Assembly: GCA_009746045.1 (NCBI GenBank)
Contig: RPFO01000017.1
Span: 307,501 to 371,500 of the forward strand
DNA from: Mesostigma viride
Taxonomy: Eukaryota; Streptophyta; Mesostigmatophyceae; Mesostigmatales; Mesostigmataceae
Direction: 5' to 3'
DNA: 64,000 bases
Part shown: in pieces, positions 34,110 to 46,083 of the stretch
How positions within the stretch are numbered: position 1 is the first letter of the stretch
Layout of the letters: the number at the start of each line of letters is the position of its first letter
Position numbers and translations under genes: made by a program
Notes under the pieces: model-generated
Told to the model about the DNA's origin: nothing
Databases searched by the model: none
The model's input: only the letters and a program-made list of their open reading frames with translations

Positions 34110-34705
34110 TTATGGAAATGTATAGCCATGATGATCTTCCACCCCATGACGGGCCTTCGTTAAGCTCCGAGACATCATGGTGGTGCAGGTGCCCTTGGTG
34201 CACCTAGAGCAAGTGTCGTTTACATCCCCACCCTTGCAGGAAGTAGCCTAGAATGTATTAAAAGCCATATGCCCCTTCTCAGGGATATGTGCTACATATA
34301 CTCCCAACGGAGTTATGTTCCTAATTAATTAATTAATGATGGGCCCCACACCAGATGATGAATTAGCATTACTTAGCCATGTACATGTCTGCCTATGATG
34401 GGCTCCACACCAGATGATGCATAGCATTATTTCGTCATGGGCTTTGCCCATGCAGAGAGTTACTCGCTGCTGAGATGCCATGCCCTAGCCATTACCTAGC
34501 CATAATAATCTTCCACCCCATGCCAGGCCTTATAGGTATGATACATCATGGTGGTGCAGGTGCACCTCGTGCACCCAGAGTAGGTGGCGGTCTACATCCC
34601 CTCACCTGCAGGTTGTAGCTCAGAATGTATTACAAACCAGATGCCCCCTCTCAGGGCTATGGGTTACATAAGCTCCCAACGGAGTTATGTCATTAATTAA
34701 TGGGG
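34110..34705 (+). repeat. Two further stacked LINE 3' ends
   Basis: Two more plus-strand copies of the same 3' UTR end, finishing with hairpin and (ATTA)n at 34322-34337 and 34690-34699. Each begins close after the tail of the previous one, giving three LINE 3' ends in a row. Confidence 0.82.
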
Positions 34706-35811
34706 TGGATGGTGTAGCTATCTCACTGTTCCTAGTGACAGGGGTGCGGGCAGGGCAGGTGACAGGCATGCCAGGGGCCAAAACAATGTCCACGGCCTTT
34801 GTTATGCCAACAAAGCGGCCCATGAATTGAGTGAGACAACTATGAATGATCAAGTAGGCCCAATTAGGCAACAGTTACAACCCCGTCAATCTGCCCTTGG
34901 TCTCTTGATCTCCCTCTTCGCAGCCGGTGGACAGCTGTCACTGCCAGCATCCCGTTTCACGCCAGCTGGCGCCCCTTGCTCTTCCTCTTCCTTCCGTTCC
35001 TGGCTATCCTCTGGCAGACGCGGCGGCCGTTGAAAGCCCTGCATGTCAAGCGCCAGCTCGGATGCGTACGAGGCCTGAGCATCATGCAATGGAACAAAAA
35101 AGAATCACAGAAAAGGGCCGGAAGAAGGGTTATTAAAAAGTTTGCAAAAAGGGCCGAGAAAACGGTTGTTGAAAATTGTGCAAAATGGGTCGCAACACAA
35201 CCATCCCCAAACTTCGTATATGCCGATTCATATCAATACATGCCGATTCATAGTGTGAATCGTTAGTGTCAAGTGTCACTGAGACCTGAGTCAGCCACAC
35301 GCATGGCACGCAAGCGTTTGTGTATTTCGTAAGTGGATGGGTTAGGCTTGGGGTGTACCAAGGAGGACACGAATTCATTAAAACCAGCCGGCTGTGGGGG
35401 CGGGTGTGTGGCGCTGTGTGTGATTGCCCATGTGCTTGCGGTGCTGGTGACTGTGGTGTGGCGGCCCCGCAGCGGCAAAAGTGGAGGCGGCAATGGTGTC
35501 GACGGTATTTTTGCGGTGGCAGTGGCTAGGATTCGCAAGGGCCACCGCTTGCCGTAAGGCGTCGCTTTGCCCAGTTCTAGGGTGGCGGTGGCAGCAGGTG
35601 CAGGAGCCAGGGTGACGGGTGGCAACCGTGCTGCCGTGGTTTGACCTTAATCTCTGCATGATTCCATTTTCTAAATATATATTTCCGCCATGATGATGGT
35701 GAGGATTGTGCTGCCAGGGTTGGCTTACAAAGGGGGAAACGGATGGAAGCATTCTGGCTTCTGGGTCGGGCAGAATGGATAAGCTATTGCTTCACAAAGG
35801 CCATCCCTATT
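34706..35811. other. Unassigned DNA
   Basis: No gene recognised. Short ORFs on both strands (longest 124 codons, 35378-35752 on the minus strand) are His/Pro/Thr-rich and lack domains. Confidence 0.4.
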
Positions 35812-35985
35812 GTAGAGTAAACAACCCCCTGTTCTAGAGTATGCAACCCCCTTTTCTGAAGTATGGACCCCCCTTTTCTAGAGTATGCAACCCCCTTTTC
35901 TTCAGTATGGAACCTCCTTTTCTAGAGTTTGCAACCCCGTTTTCTACAGCCTCTGAGTATGAGATCCCACTTTCTAGAGTATTGA
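35812..35985. repeat. Short tandem repeat, about 25-26 bp unit, about 7 copies
   Basis: Degenerate units of CTAGAGTATGCAACCCCCTT with TTCT ends, alternating with GAAGTATGGA(A/C)CCCC-type versions. Confidence 0.85.
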
Positions 35986-36769
35986 ACGTGCAACCATATC
36001 CAGAGCAAACCTAAGCCCATAAGCGCTTCGCTAAGCTAGATAGGCAAGTGCTCTCACGCATGGAGGCCATGATGAGGACACCCTAGCCACTTTTCAAGCT
36101 CACAAGACATTCTCAGCAAGCAACAAAGACCAAGTGACACTTTACACAGAGTATCAATGGGTGGGCACTCCCAAAGCCCTCATTCTGAGCTAATAACGAG
36201 GAAGGAAACATGCCATGCATGGGCTGCCGTCAGCTCATGGCCTGCTCATCTTCGTAAAACATTCCTGCAAAAAGCCCCAAACACTTCTGCAAAACATCGA
36301 TGCAAGCTATGCTACAATTATGGCGCTGTGTTCAGGATACACGAAGTAATTCTGACATCTGGCACCTCAGCCTAGCCATTTCTTGCACCGGAATAGCGTA
36401 TTGTCACATCAATCTCCGAGAACAGAGGTCTACATTACGGGGTTGTTTGCCTGCATAGTAGCCTTCTTCAATTGCGCAAAGGATGTGGCGCGTCACCGAC
36501 GAACCATCATGTTTCCGGCAGATTTACACTTAGGCTACAATTTGGAGCGTTTTTTCCTGGAATTTTGCAACATACTACAGGTCTAGGTGACAAGTTATAT
36601 CCCCTGCGAGGGTTGAGGGTGAACCCTGGATACGCCCCTAAAACTCCTCAGGCTCCGGGAGAGGCCTTTATATTCTCCCAATCCGGCGCCGCTAAATGTG
36701 TTCCAAGCCTATCTGTGTGGCTCTGGACCATGGGGCAGCCTTACTGCATCTGCCACGCTTTTTGCTATG
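35986..36769. other. Unassigned DNA
   Basis: Only short ORFs (for example 36157-36375 and 36472-36843 on the plus strand) without recognisable domains. Confidence 0.4.
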
Positions 36770-36960
36770 CCGAAGCTTCATTGCACCCACAGTTGCGCCC
36801 GCATCATGATGCGGAGAGAGCGCTCTGTGGCCTGCCCACTTAGGGCAGTGAGAGAAGCTAGGGGCGCCCTCCCTCCTCTCATCATGTGTATAGGGGTTGA
36901 AGGTTCCTTTATTGGTACCCACGTGACGCAGATACGTGATAATTAATTAAATTATTAATC
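36770..36960 (+). repeat. LINE family B 3' end
   Basis: CATTGCACCCACAGTTGCGC ... GAGAGAAGCTAGGGGCGCCC ... GGTTGAAGGTTCCTTTA matches 43680-43850. It ends in a degenerate CACGTGACGCAGATACGTG hairpin and AATTAATTAAATTATTAA. Confidence 0.82.
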
Positions 36961-36997
36961 CTCTGCGGGTGCGTAACCTAAGCATCATGTTTCCAGC

Positions 36998-37636
36998 CTA
37001 TTGTTGATGACGTACCTCAAGAACCCCGAGTAATTGGCGCCCTTCCACAAATCGCCTGGCAGACTTCTCCACAGAGTGTTGGCGGGCAGGAACAGAGACC
37101 GTACTGAACAGCTTCTTCCCCTCCGGCAAGACAATACTAGTTCCCAGCATCGGGTTGGACACAGATGCATCGCCTGGACCAGCCCAGGGCCCATCCTGCC
37201 ATACGCACTCAGAGAGAACTACCCTGATTGTCCCCAGGCGAGCAAGTTGATCTTCAGTAGCGTCGCCATCCGGCGATGTTTTCGCCCGCGCAAATGCCAA
37301 TTGGTCGACGCCGTTGAACACCAAAATGCACAGCTTCTGGTCAGACGTGGAATAGTCGATCCACCGGGATCTAACCCCGTCAAGGAACAGACGTGCCGCA
37401 AATCTTTCTGTTTGCAAGCTGTGCATCCCCGGCTCTTTCAGCCTGATTCGTATGACGTATGGAATGGGATCGCCCGTTTCGGATTTTGGGACGACCACGC
37501 AATCCCGTCCATCCGCAAGCCTCACAATTTCCAACCGTTTACCGTAGCTTTCCAACCACATCTCATATTCGTTATTCTGAGCCATGGCGACAACACCTGC
37601 CAAAATTCCCTGGAAATCCCGGTCGTTTTTACTCAC
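36998..37636 (-). CDS. Uncharacterised 212-residue protein, possibly DUF7918-like
   Basis: The longest clean single-frame ORF in the window that is neither repeat nor element-encoded. It reads from MSKNDRDFQGILAGVV, with a second Met at MAQNNEYEMWLES, to ...LLGVLEVRHQQ. Visible features: a basic/hydrophobic N-terminal third (LESYGKRLEIVRLADGRDCVVVP), a middle FAARLFLDGVRSRWIDYS, KLCILVFNGVDQLAFARA, then LARLGTIRVVLSECVW and a C-terminal EGKKLFSTVSVPARQHSVEK. A beta-rich fold with an LGTI-x-V strand and a later basic/His segment is reminiscent of fungal DUF7918 proteins, but this is weak. It lies between a LINE 3' tail and the P1 repeat with no sign of either inside it. Confidence 0.45.
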   Translation of the reverse strand: MSKNDRDFQGILAGVVAMAQNNEYEMWLESYGKRLEIVRLADGRDCVVVPKSETGDPIPYVIRIRLKEPGMHSLQTERFAARLFLDGVRSRWIDYSTSDQKLCILVFNGVDQLAFARAKTSPDGDATEDQLARLGTIRVVLSECVWQDGPWAGPGDASVSNPMLGTSIVLPEGKKLFSTVSVPARQHSVEKSARRFVEGRQLLGVLEVRHQQ

Positions 37637-37815
37637 GAAGGCCTAAACGACCAGAATCACATTCCTAAGCGCAGCAGCGTGCACCAATTAGGGTCTGAAA
37701 CTCGCTGACTGGTCCGACAGAACAATTGCAAACACTTCGCGAGAATTTCAACGCCGCAGTGTACAATTACATTGCTGGGAAATATTATGCGCGGTGCTTG
37801 GTGTCTCAGTGTCCA

Positions 37816-39560
37816 GAGGCCTTTTGGCTCAATTGTGAATTGAGACCTTTTTTACCAAGATCTCACAAAGTACGGTATTTTGGCGGGAAGGACCGGTCCT
37901 ATGGGTCGTCCGGCCCCAGTGGCGCGAATCTGGTACATGTGCTGAGCGTCCTGACCCGTTGGGGTCGACAGGGGTCGACGGTCACTGAAAAATACGTGAG
38001 GTGGAAAAGTACCTATTTTGGCCACTTTCGTGCAACGGGACGAGGAATTTTCACGAATGCACGACCATGGCGGCCTCGAGTAAAATGGACCGTATGGCCA
38101 CGTTCGTGCATCATTTCGAGCAGTATGGAGCGCGTTGGGCAGATAAATTATCCTTGAAGCTATCCCGACCGCTAAACGTGTCAAAAGTCGATTTATAAAT
38201 TCGTGGGGTCGTTATTTGTGTGCTGAATGCCAGGTTAGTGAAGTTCAGATGGGGCGTAGATGGCGTTGATAGTGCGCCTGCCAGCAGGACGATGCTTCGA
38301 TATGTTGGGAAGGAGACTAGCGGAACGGCGGGGGGGGATGTTGGGGCAGCCGTGACTAAAGGGGCGCTGGTTATATTCGAGCCTTTTGTCGTGAATCCAT
38401 AGGTAGAGGAAGGGGTGTTTTTAGCTAGGAAAAACTGGGTTGCGGACAATAAACGCGCGCGCGCCCCCAGATATGGGAGCGCAATTATGCGAACAGCGCT
38501 GGTGAGGCCGCTGCAGCCGCTTTCATACGTCAATGGACGACGCATGGAGCGTCTGTCCGGCCAGATTAGCGGGCTGCATCGCTTCCGGACAACTTGAAAA
38601 CGCCGAGCTTGAACAGCTTTTCTGATGCAGCCACGTTCAGCGCCAACGCATATGCGTGCTTAGTGATCCCGGGTGTGACGGGTGTGAAAGGTAAGTGCGT
38701 CCTGGTGGTAGAAAGGGAATGGCATCGATTTGCTTGTGATATCGCCAGTTTTTAGCTGCCTATCGGCGCCTAGTGCCGAGGTGACGTAAGGCAGGCTATA
38801 TTACTTCGTGCAGTGCTCTGCGGCTGGCCCCCACCGTGTAGACGTGTTTGCTTTCCATAAGAAGCATGGCAGTTCCTGCCATGCTGGCCATGTCTCAGGC
38901 AACCCTTGCAAAGCTTAAAATCAAGCTAGAGGTCTAGAAGACAGTGCAAATGGTGTCCAGTTATGCTTGTATATCTTGCCATGTGCTGTTCATCTGCTGC
39001 CGCGGCAGCAAACCCCTGTCAGAATATACCGTAACAACGTAGATATTGGGGCTATGTGAGTGAAGCTAAGCGCTTGGAAGGTCACACCTATCATTATAAT
39101 GCATGATCCTTGTGCGTGTTTGTAATAGAGGCTTTGGATTCCTCATGGTTACGTGCAATACCCATGGCAGGCTGTTGCTGCCTGCAGTGCTGCGCGACAG
39201 CCCCGGCCGTGCAATTGTGTATGAGGCGTCCCTTGGGGAGCATGCCATGTCATGCCATGCTTACCGTGTTGTGGGGAAACCTCGTAAGGTCCAAAAGACA
39301 CCTAAGAGGCAGAGGGAACTGAGTACCAGCGCCTTTTTTCTGCTTGCGTCTATGGTCATGCTGTGTTTATGGTGCCACCGCAGCGACACGCTGTTTTGTT
39401 AAATCATAATTAAATAGGTATTGGGGCTATATGACTGATTTTAATTGCTGGCAACCCCAAAACAATCATAATAATGCATGGCCTATGCTCATATTTGGAA
39501 AAAAGTTGTTTGGCTGCATGCAACACCCAATATAAAAAAGGCCTCAATTGAGGCCTTTTC
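37816..39560. repeat. P1 repeat, copy 2 (uninterrupted)
   Basis: A 1.7-kb sequence, inverted copy of 10395-12082. The right edge carries the palindrome AGGCCTCAATTGAGGCCT and the left a diverged form (AGGCCTTTTGGCTCAATTG). Outside these, TGTCTCAGTGTCCAG (left) and TGTCCCAATGTCCAG (right, reverse complement) extend an imperfect inverted terminal repeat to about 40 bp. No gene recognised, so it is probably a non-autonomous DNA transposon of unknown superfamily. Confidence 0.65.
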
Positions 39561-39782
39561 CTGGACATTGGGACATTGGAAGCAAAAATGGTCATTTCAG
39601 CCTAGGTAATCGCCACCTTGAAAGTTGCATACCACGCAAGACTCGTCGCAAGATCCCTTGCTTCAGTATCGCGACCTACTTTTCCGGGTAAATGGGTATT
39701 TTTTATTAACCTACTTTTCGCGACCTACTTTTCGAAACGGCCTTCTCCGATTGAAAAGGACACTAATTGTTGCGATATACCG

Positions 39783-42177
<2,395 letters not shown>

Positions 42178-42596
42178 GTCCCACGCCGCACATGGGCAGC
42201 AGAGAATCTGTAGTGGCCGAGGGCGCCATATACCGTTGTGGTCAAACTACTGCGATCTACCGTAGTGGTCAAAATCACACTGCGTCTAACAACTTTGCGA
42301 CCCCAAAACAAGGTGAAATTTAAAGTTTGCGACCCAAAATGAAGGCAAAGTTTTAGGTTTGCGAGCCGGTCGACTTGTTTAGGGTCAGTGGCTAATGTGT
42401 CTCACTTACCACTTGCGTTGTCTCTTTCAGTTCATATAGCAGTAATGGTATATTACTTCAATAAGCATTTATTAAATAAGGATTTTTTAAAATAAGGATT
42501 TATTACCTAACTCACGCGGTGTGGAGTCTTGTAGCATTCGCCCTAAGGATAGTGGCTGGACCTGTAGTTTACACCGTACGGCCTTCAGTGCAGGCC

Positions 42597-42690
42597 GGCC
42601 GTAGCCCGGAATGTATTGAAAGCCATATGCCCCTTCTCAGGGATATGATGTGCTACTGACATGAAGTCCCAACGGAGATATGTTTCAGTC
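42597..42690 (+). repeat. LINE 3'-terminal fragment
   Basis: GTAGCCCGGAATGTATTGAAAG ... ATGCCCCTTCTCAGGGATATG ... AAGTCCCAACGGAGAT matches the dispersed LINE 3' end. The (ATTA)n tail is lost. Confidence 0.75.
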
Positions 42691-42815
42691 ATGACTGGAC
42701 CTAGTGATGGTGTAGGCGACTGAACCCTAGCTATACTCAACCATGCAGTCCATCTAGGTAATTTAACTACGTAATGATCCGATTCCAATTAATTGAAACT
42801 AATCTATTCCACACT

Positions 42816-43456
42816 ATGGGGCATGGCTGCCAAGGTAGACGCCCTGGCCACGCACTGAGGTCCCCGAGATCGCCGAGCGAACGGCCACCATCGCCTCCCA
42901 ACCTGCTGGTAGGGCTAGCGATGACCCCTCGACTCGCGCCTCCTGGGCGGACCTGCTCAAGAGCCAGGCATCCTCTACCACGACCGCCATCACCACCAAG
43001 CTCCAGGAGCTGGAAGACACGCGCCGCGAGGCCGCTGACCGCGAAGTCTGTCGCCGCTGCCGGGTCATCCTCAGGCGCTTGGACATGCTGCCGGAGGAGA
43101 CCCCAGACTCTCTTCTCGACGAGCTCTTGGCGCGCATGCAGCTGCCAGGTGCGATACTGCAGGGCGCCTACCGCCTGCCCCATCCAAGGGCCAAGGCTGG
43201 GCCCCCTCCAGTGGTCCTCACCTTCAGCGACATCACAGCCCGAGTTCGGTTCCTCTCTCGCCGCAAGAAGCTGGTGGACACCTCCTGGTCGCTTGACGAT
43301 GACCTGACGCCAGCCCAGCAGCAGCAACGCCGCGATCAGTGGCCCGACTACATCCGCCACAAGACCAACCCCGAGAAGCCCCAAGTGTACTGGCGGGGCG
43401 GGGACCTCTATGTCAACAAGAAACTGTGGAAGCCCCCCCGGGCTTCCCCGGGATAG
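42816..43456 (+). pseudogene. LINE family B ORF1-like protein
   Basis: After one early frameshift near 42858, an open frame runs to 43456. It reads EVPEIAERTATIASQPAG, SWADLLKSQASSTTTAITTKLQELEDTRREAADREVC (probable coiled coil), RVILRRLDMLPEETPDSLLDELLARMQL, then AYRLPHPRAKAGPPPVVLTFSDITARVRFLSRRKKL, SWSLDDDLTPAQQQQRRDQWPDYI and VYWRGGDLYVNKKLWKPP. Coiled coil, RRM-like core and C-terminal domain follow L1-type ORF1p order. It is a different family from the copies at 27-34 kb, sharing only the C-terminal motifs. No ORF2 follows before the tail. Confidence 0.78.
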
Positions 43457-43866
43457 AGCACTCCAGCTAGTTGTCTAGATGGGGGCAATCGATGATGGGA
43501 TAGCTTAGGCATTACAGCACTTGAAACGATATTAGCGCACAGCGTTATAGTACCTTTAATTAGCTCTGGCACCTTGTGGCCATCAGCTTGCGCCCTAATT
43601 AGCCGACGTCCTGAGCCCACCTCACATTTGTAGCATAAGCTATGCGTCAGCCTACCTATGGTATTGCACTGGTTGTATTGCACCCACAGTGTTGCGCCCC
43701 GGCACCATGCCGTGGAGAGAGCGCTCTGTGGCCTGCCCACCTGCGGCAGTGAGAGAAGCTAGGGCGCCCTCCCTCCTTCTCACTGTGTATATAGGGTTGA
43801 AGGTTCCTTTACTCTGTATTGGCACCCACGTGACGCAGTCACGTGCTTATTAATTAATTAATTAAT
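43457..43866 (+). repeat. Family B 3' UTR and (TTAA)n tail
   Basis: Ends with the perfect hairpin CACGTGACGCAGTCACGTG (near 43829) followed by CTTATTAATTAATTAATTAA. Homologous to 36770-36960. Confidence 0.85.
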
Positions 43867-43965
43867 GGGGCATGGCCCTGAGTGGCCCGGTAGGTTGCGG
43901 CCGCCATGCACGGTGAGCCGCGCTGTCATGACCATGTACTTCATTGTTAGTTTTCCCAGAAAAAA

Positions 43966-45740
43966 GTCCTAAATTTAGGACCACTTGGAATTAAAATATA
44001 TACATGCAAACATTAAAATTTGACCCTGGCATTCGTGCCCATGACAGATAACACAATTTTTTAGTTTCTATCAAAAACCTGGGGTCAAATAATTACATTT
44101 AGTGCATGAATGGGCCCTGCCACCTGCCAGACCTCAAAGCGCGAATTTGGTCAACATGAGAATTTAGGACCAATAGGACCAATTAGTGTCAACGCATTAC
44201 CATGCTATCCACACGGTCCCTTGAGCATCTTACAAGCGCTAGGGGACCCTACGAGGCCTTGGGATGGCGGGGCAGCGTATATAACAAGGCCATACCCTGC
44301 TGTGGCTGCCTCTCTCTATATACGCGTGCTTAACGTTGTCACAGATGGTGCAGGTAATGCAATATACGGTTGCATGGTTGCTGAGGTTGCCCGGCTTGAA
44401 GATGGCCCACCCCTTGCGGTAAACTTTCTCTAAGCATATATGCCAAACCTTCTTTGACATCACGGACATGCTGGCCACCACCCAGCGATGAAAAAACAAT
44501 GCATTTGCATTGCAACTAACACATGAATACAGCCAAATCAAGTTACAAAACAACGTTGTGCTAACATGCAACGCTTTGTGAGCGAATTCAGGGTGCATGT
44601 AGCACGTAAACCATACTGTATATACTGTCTGAGAACAGCCTGAACGACTGCAGCTAGGCCATAGGACCATGGTTTATAACTAACACATGAGTAAAACTGC
44701 TCTTACGCATGTGTGTTTTAGCTGCAGCGGACGACGAAGATAGAGACGTAAAAAATTGTATGACGTAAACCAACTATATGTGTGACAGTTATTATGTGCA
44801 CAGAGAGCGTCCCCTCTTTTTAGGCATAGCTGGCTGACTCAAAACACCACGACAGCGTTGCCAGTTACACTCATGATCTAGGACACCCCGGCACGTACCT
44901 GCTACTTACGTCGCCTCATTCCAGATGGTTGCAAAAAAGTCGCTGAAATCTGCAGCGAGGTCAGCTTTCCGAGAGCTGAGCGCACCAAAGCTGGCCAGCC
45001 GGTTCGAAAATGATATAAACCACGCTTGTGCTGCGTTCTAGGTCCATGCAAGAAATACCGAAAGTGAAGACCTATAAGGTGGCAGCGCTCGCTGCCCAGC
45101 CTGAACGTCCCTAAAACATGGTCGGCAATGGAAATGGGCAAGAATATCACGGCCCAGGCGCTCCCATGTCAAATACTCCGTTTCTAAACTCCAGACTATA
45201 ATCAAAATCGTCCACAAAAATTTCCTGGCCTGATTCGCACCACCATTGCTAATACACGAATATGTTTGTGCCAAAATCGACCCTCCGCGAGCAGGCGATC
45301 TGCGACCCATTTGTGTTGACAGTGCCGTTGTGCTACAGCGCTACACATAAAAACTTGCGCAGAAAACATTCACAGCCTAATATATAACTCCTATAACTAA
45401 CAACCTTTCGTTTTGGCTACTGGGCGCCCGAAATGATAAACGCACGTGAAAACGCCGGCCACGATTGTCAGGTTGCCATACATCCACCTCACTTCATTCC
45501 CGCACCCACTTTTTCGCTCCAAAATCGGTTACATTTTTGGTCGAGGTACCTACTTTCCCGCCATTATACCCGGTACCCGGATACGGAATCCGGGTACCAT
45601 GTGCCGGTACCACGGGTCGGGTACATCATGCCGGGTACGGTCCGCATGGGGTACGGTCCATATAGTGACCCCCCCCCCCCCCGGTACCTCGGTTATAGTG
45701 ACCTCTAGGACAAATTAGGACAAAGTCCTAAATTTAGGAC
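43966..45740. repeat. P2: 1.77-kb segment bounded by GTCCTAAATTTAGGAC palindromes
   Basis: The 16-bp perfect palindrome occurs at 43966-43981 and 45725-45740. Half-motifs (AATTTAGGAC, TAGGACAA) recur just inside both. A run of GGTACC-based palindromes lies at 45545-45660 and a C15 tract near 45668. No gene. It may be a palindrome-ended non-autonomous element like P1 and P3; boundaries are inferred from the motif alone. Confidence 0.4.
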
Positions 45741-46083
45741 CGTGGGAGCGCTAACATCATGATAATAATAAGCCCACAAACACTACCGTAGCATTCATAT
45801 GTTGTCCTCTCCCCGCATCAATAGTGATGATAACTGTGGTGTACTGAAGACCAAACACGGCATGCAAAACATGGCCACCTGCCCAAGGTACCCAATTAAA
45901 AGGCTGCCACAATGCTAAGGCCGGACGCTAACCATAAATACCGCCGCGATTGCACGATGAAAAAAAGTTAAAAAACTGGCCAGCATGGGCATGTCAGAAT
46001 GTCACACCAGGGAATCTCAATGTGCAGCCATCAACTTCCGTCTCAATCTTCATCCTCATAAGCGGGTCCCTCGTCATCAGTTA

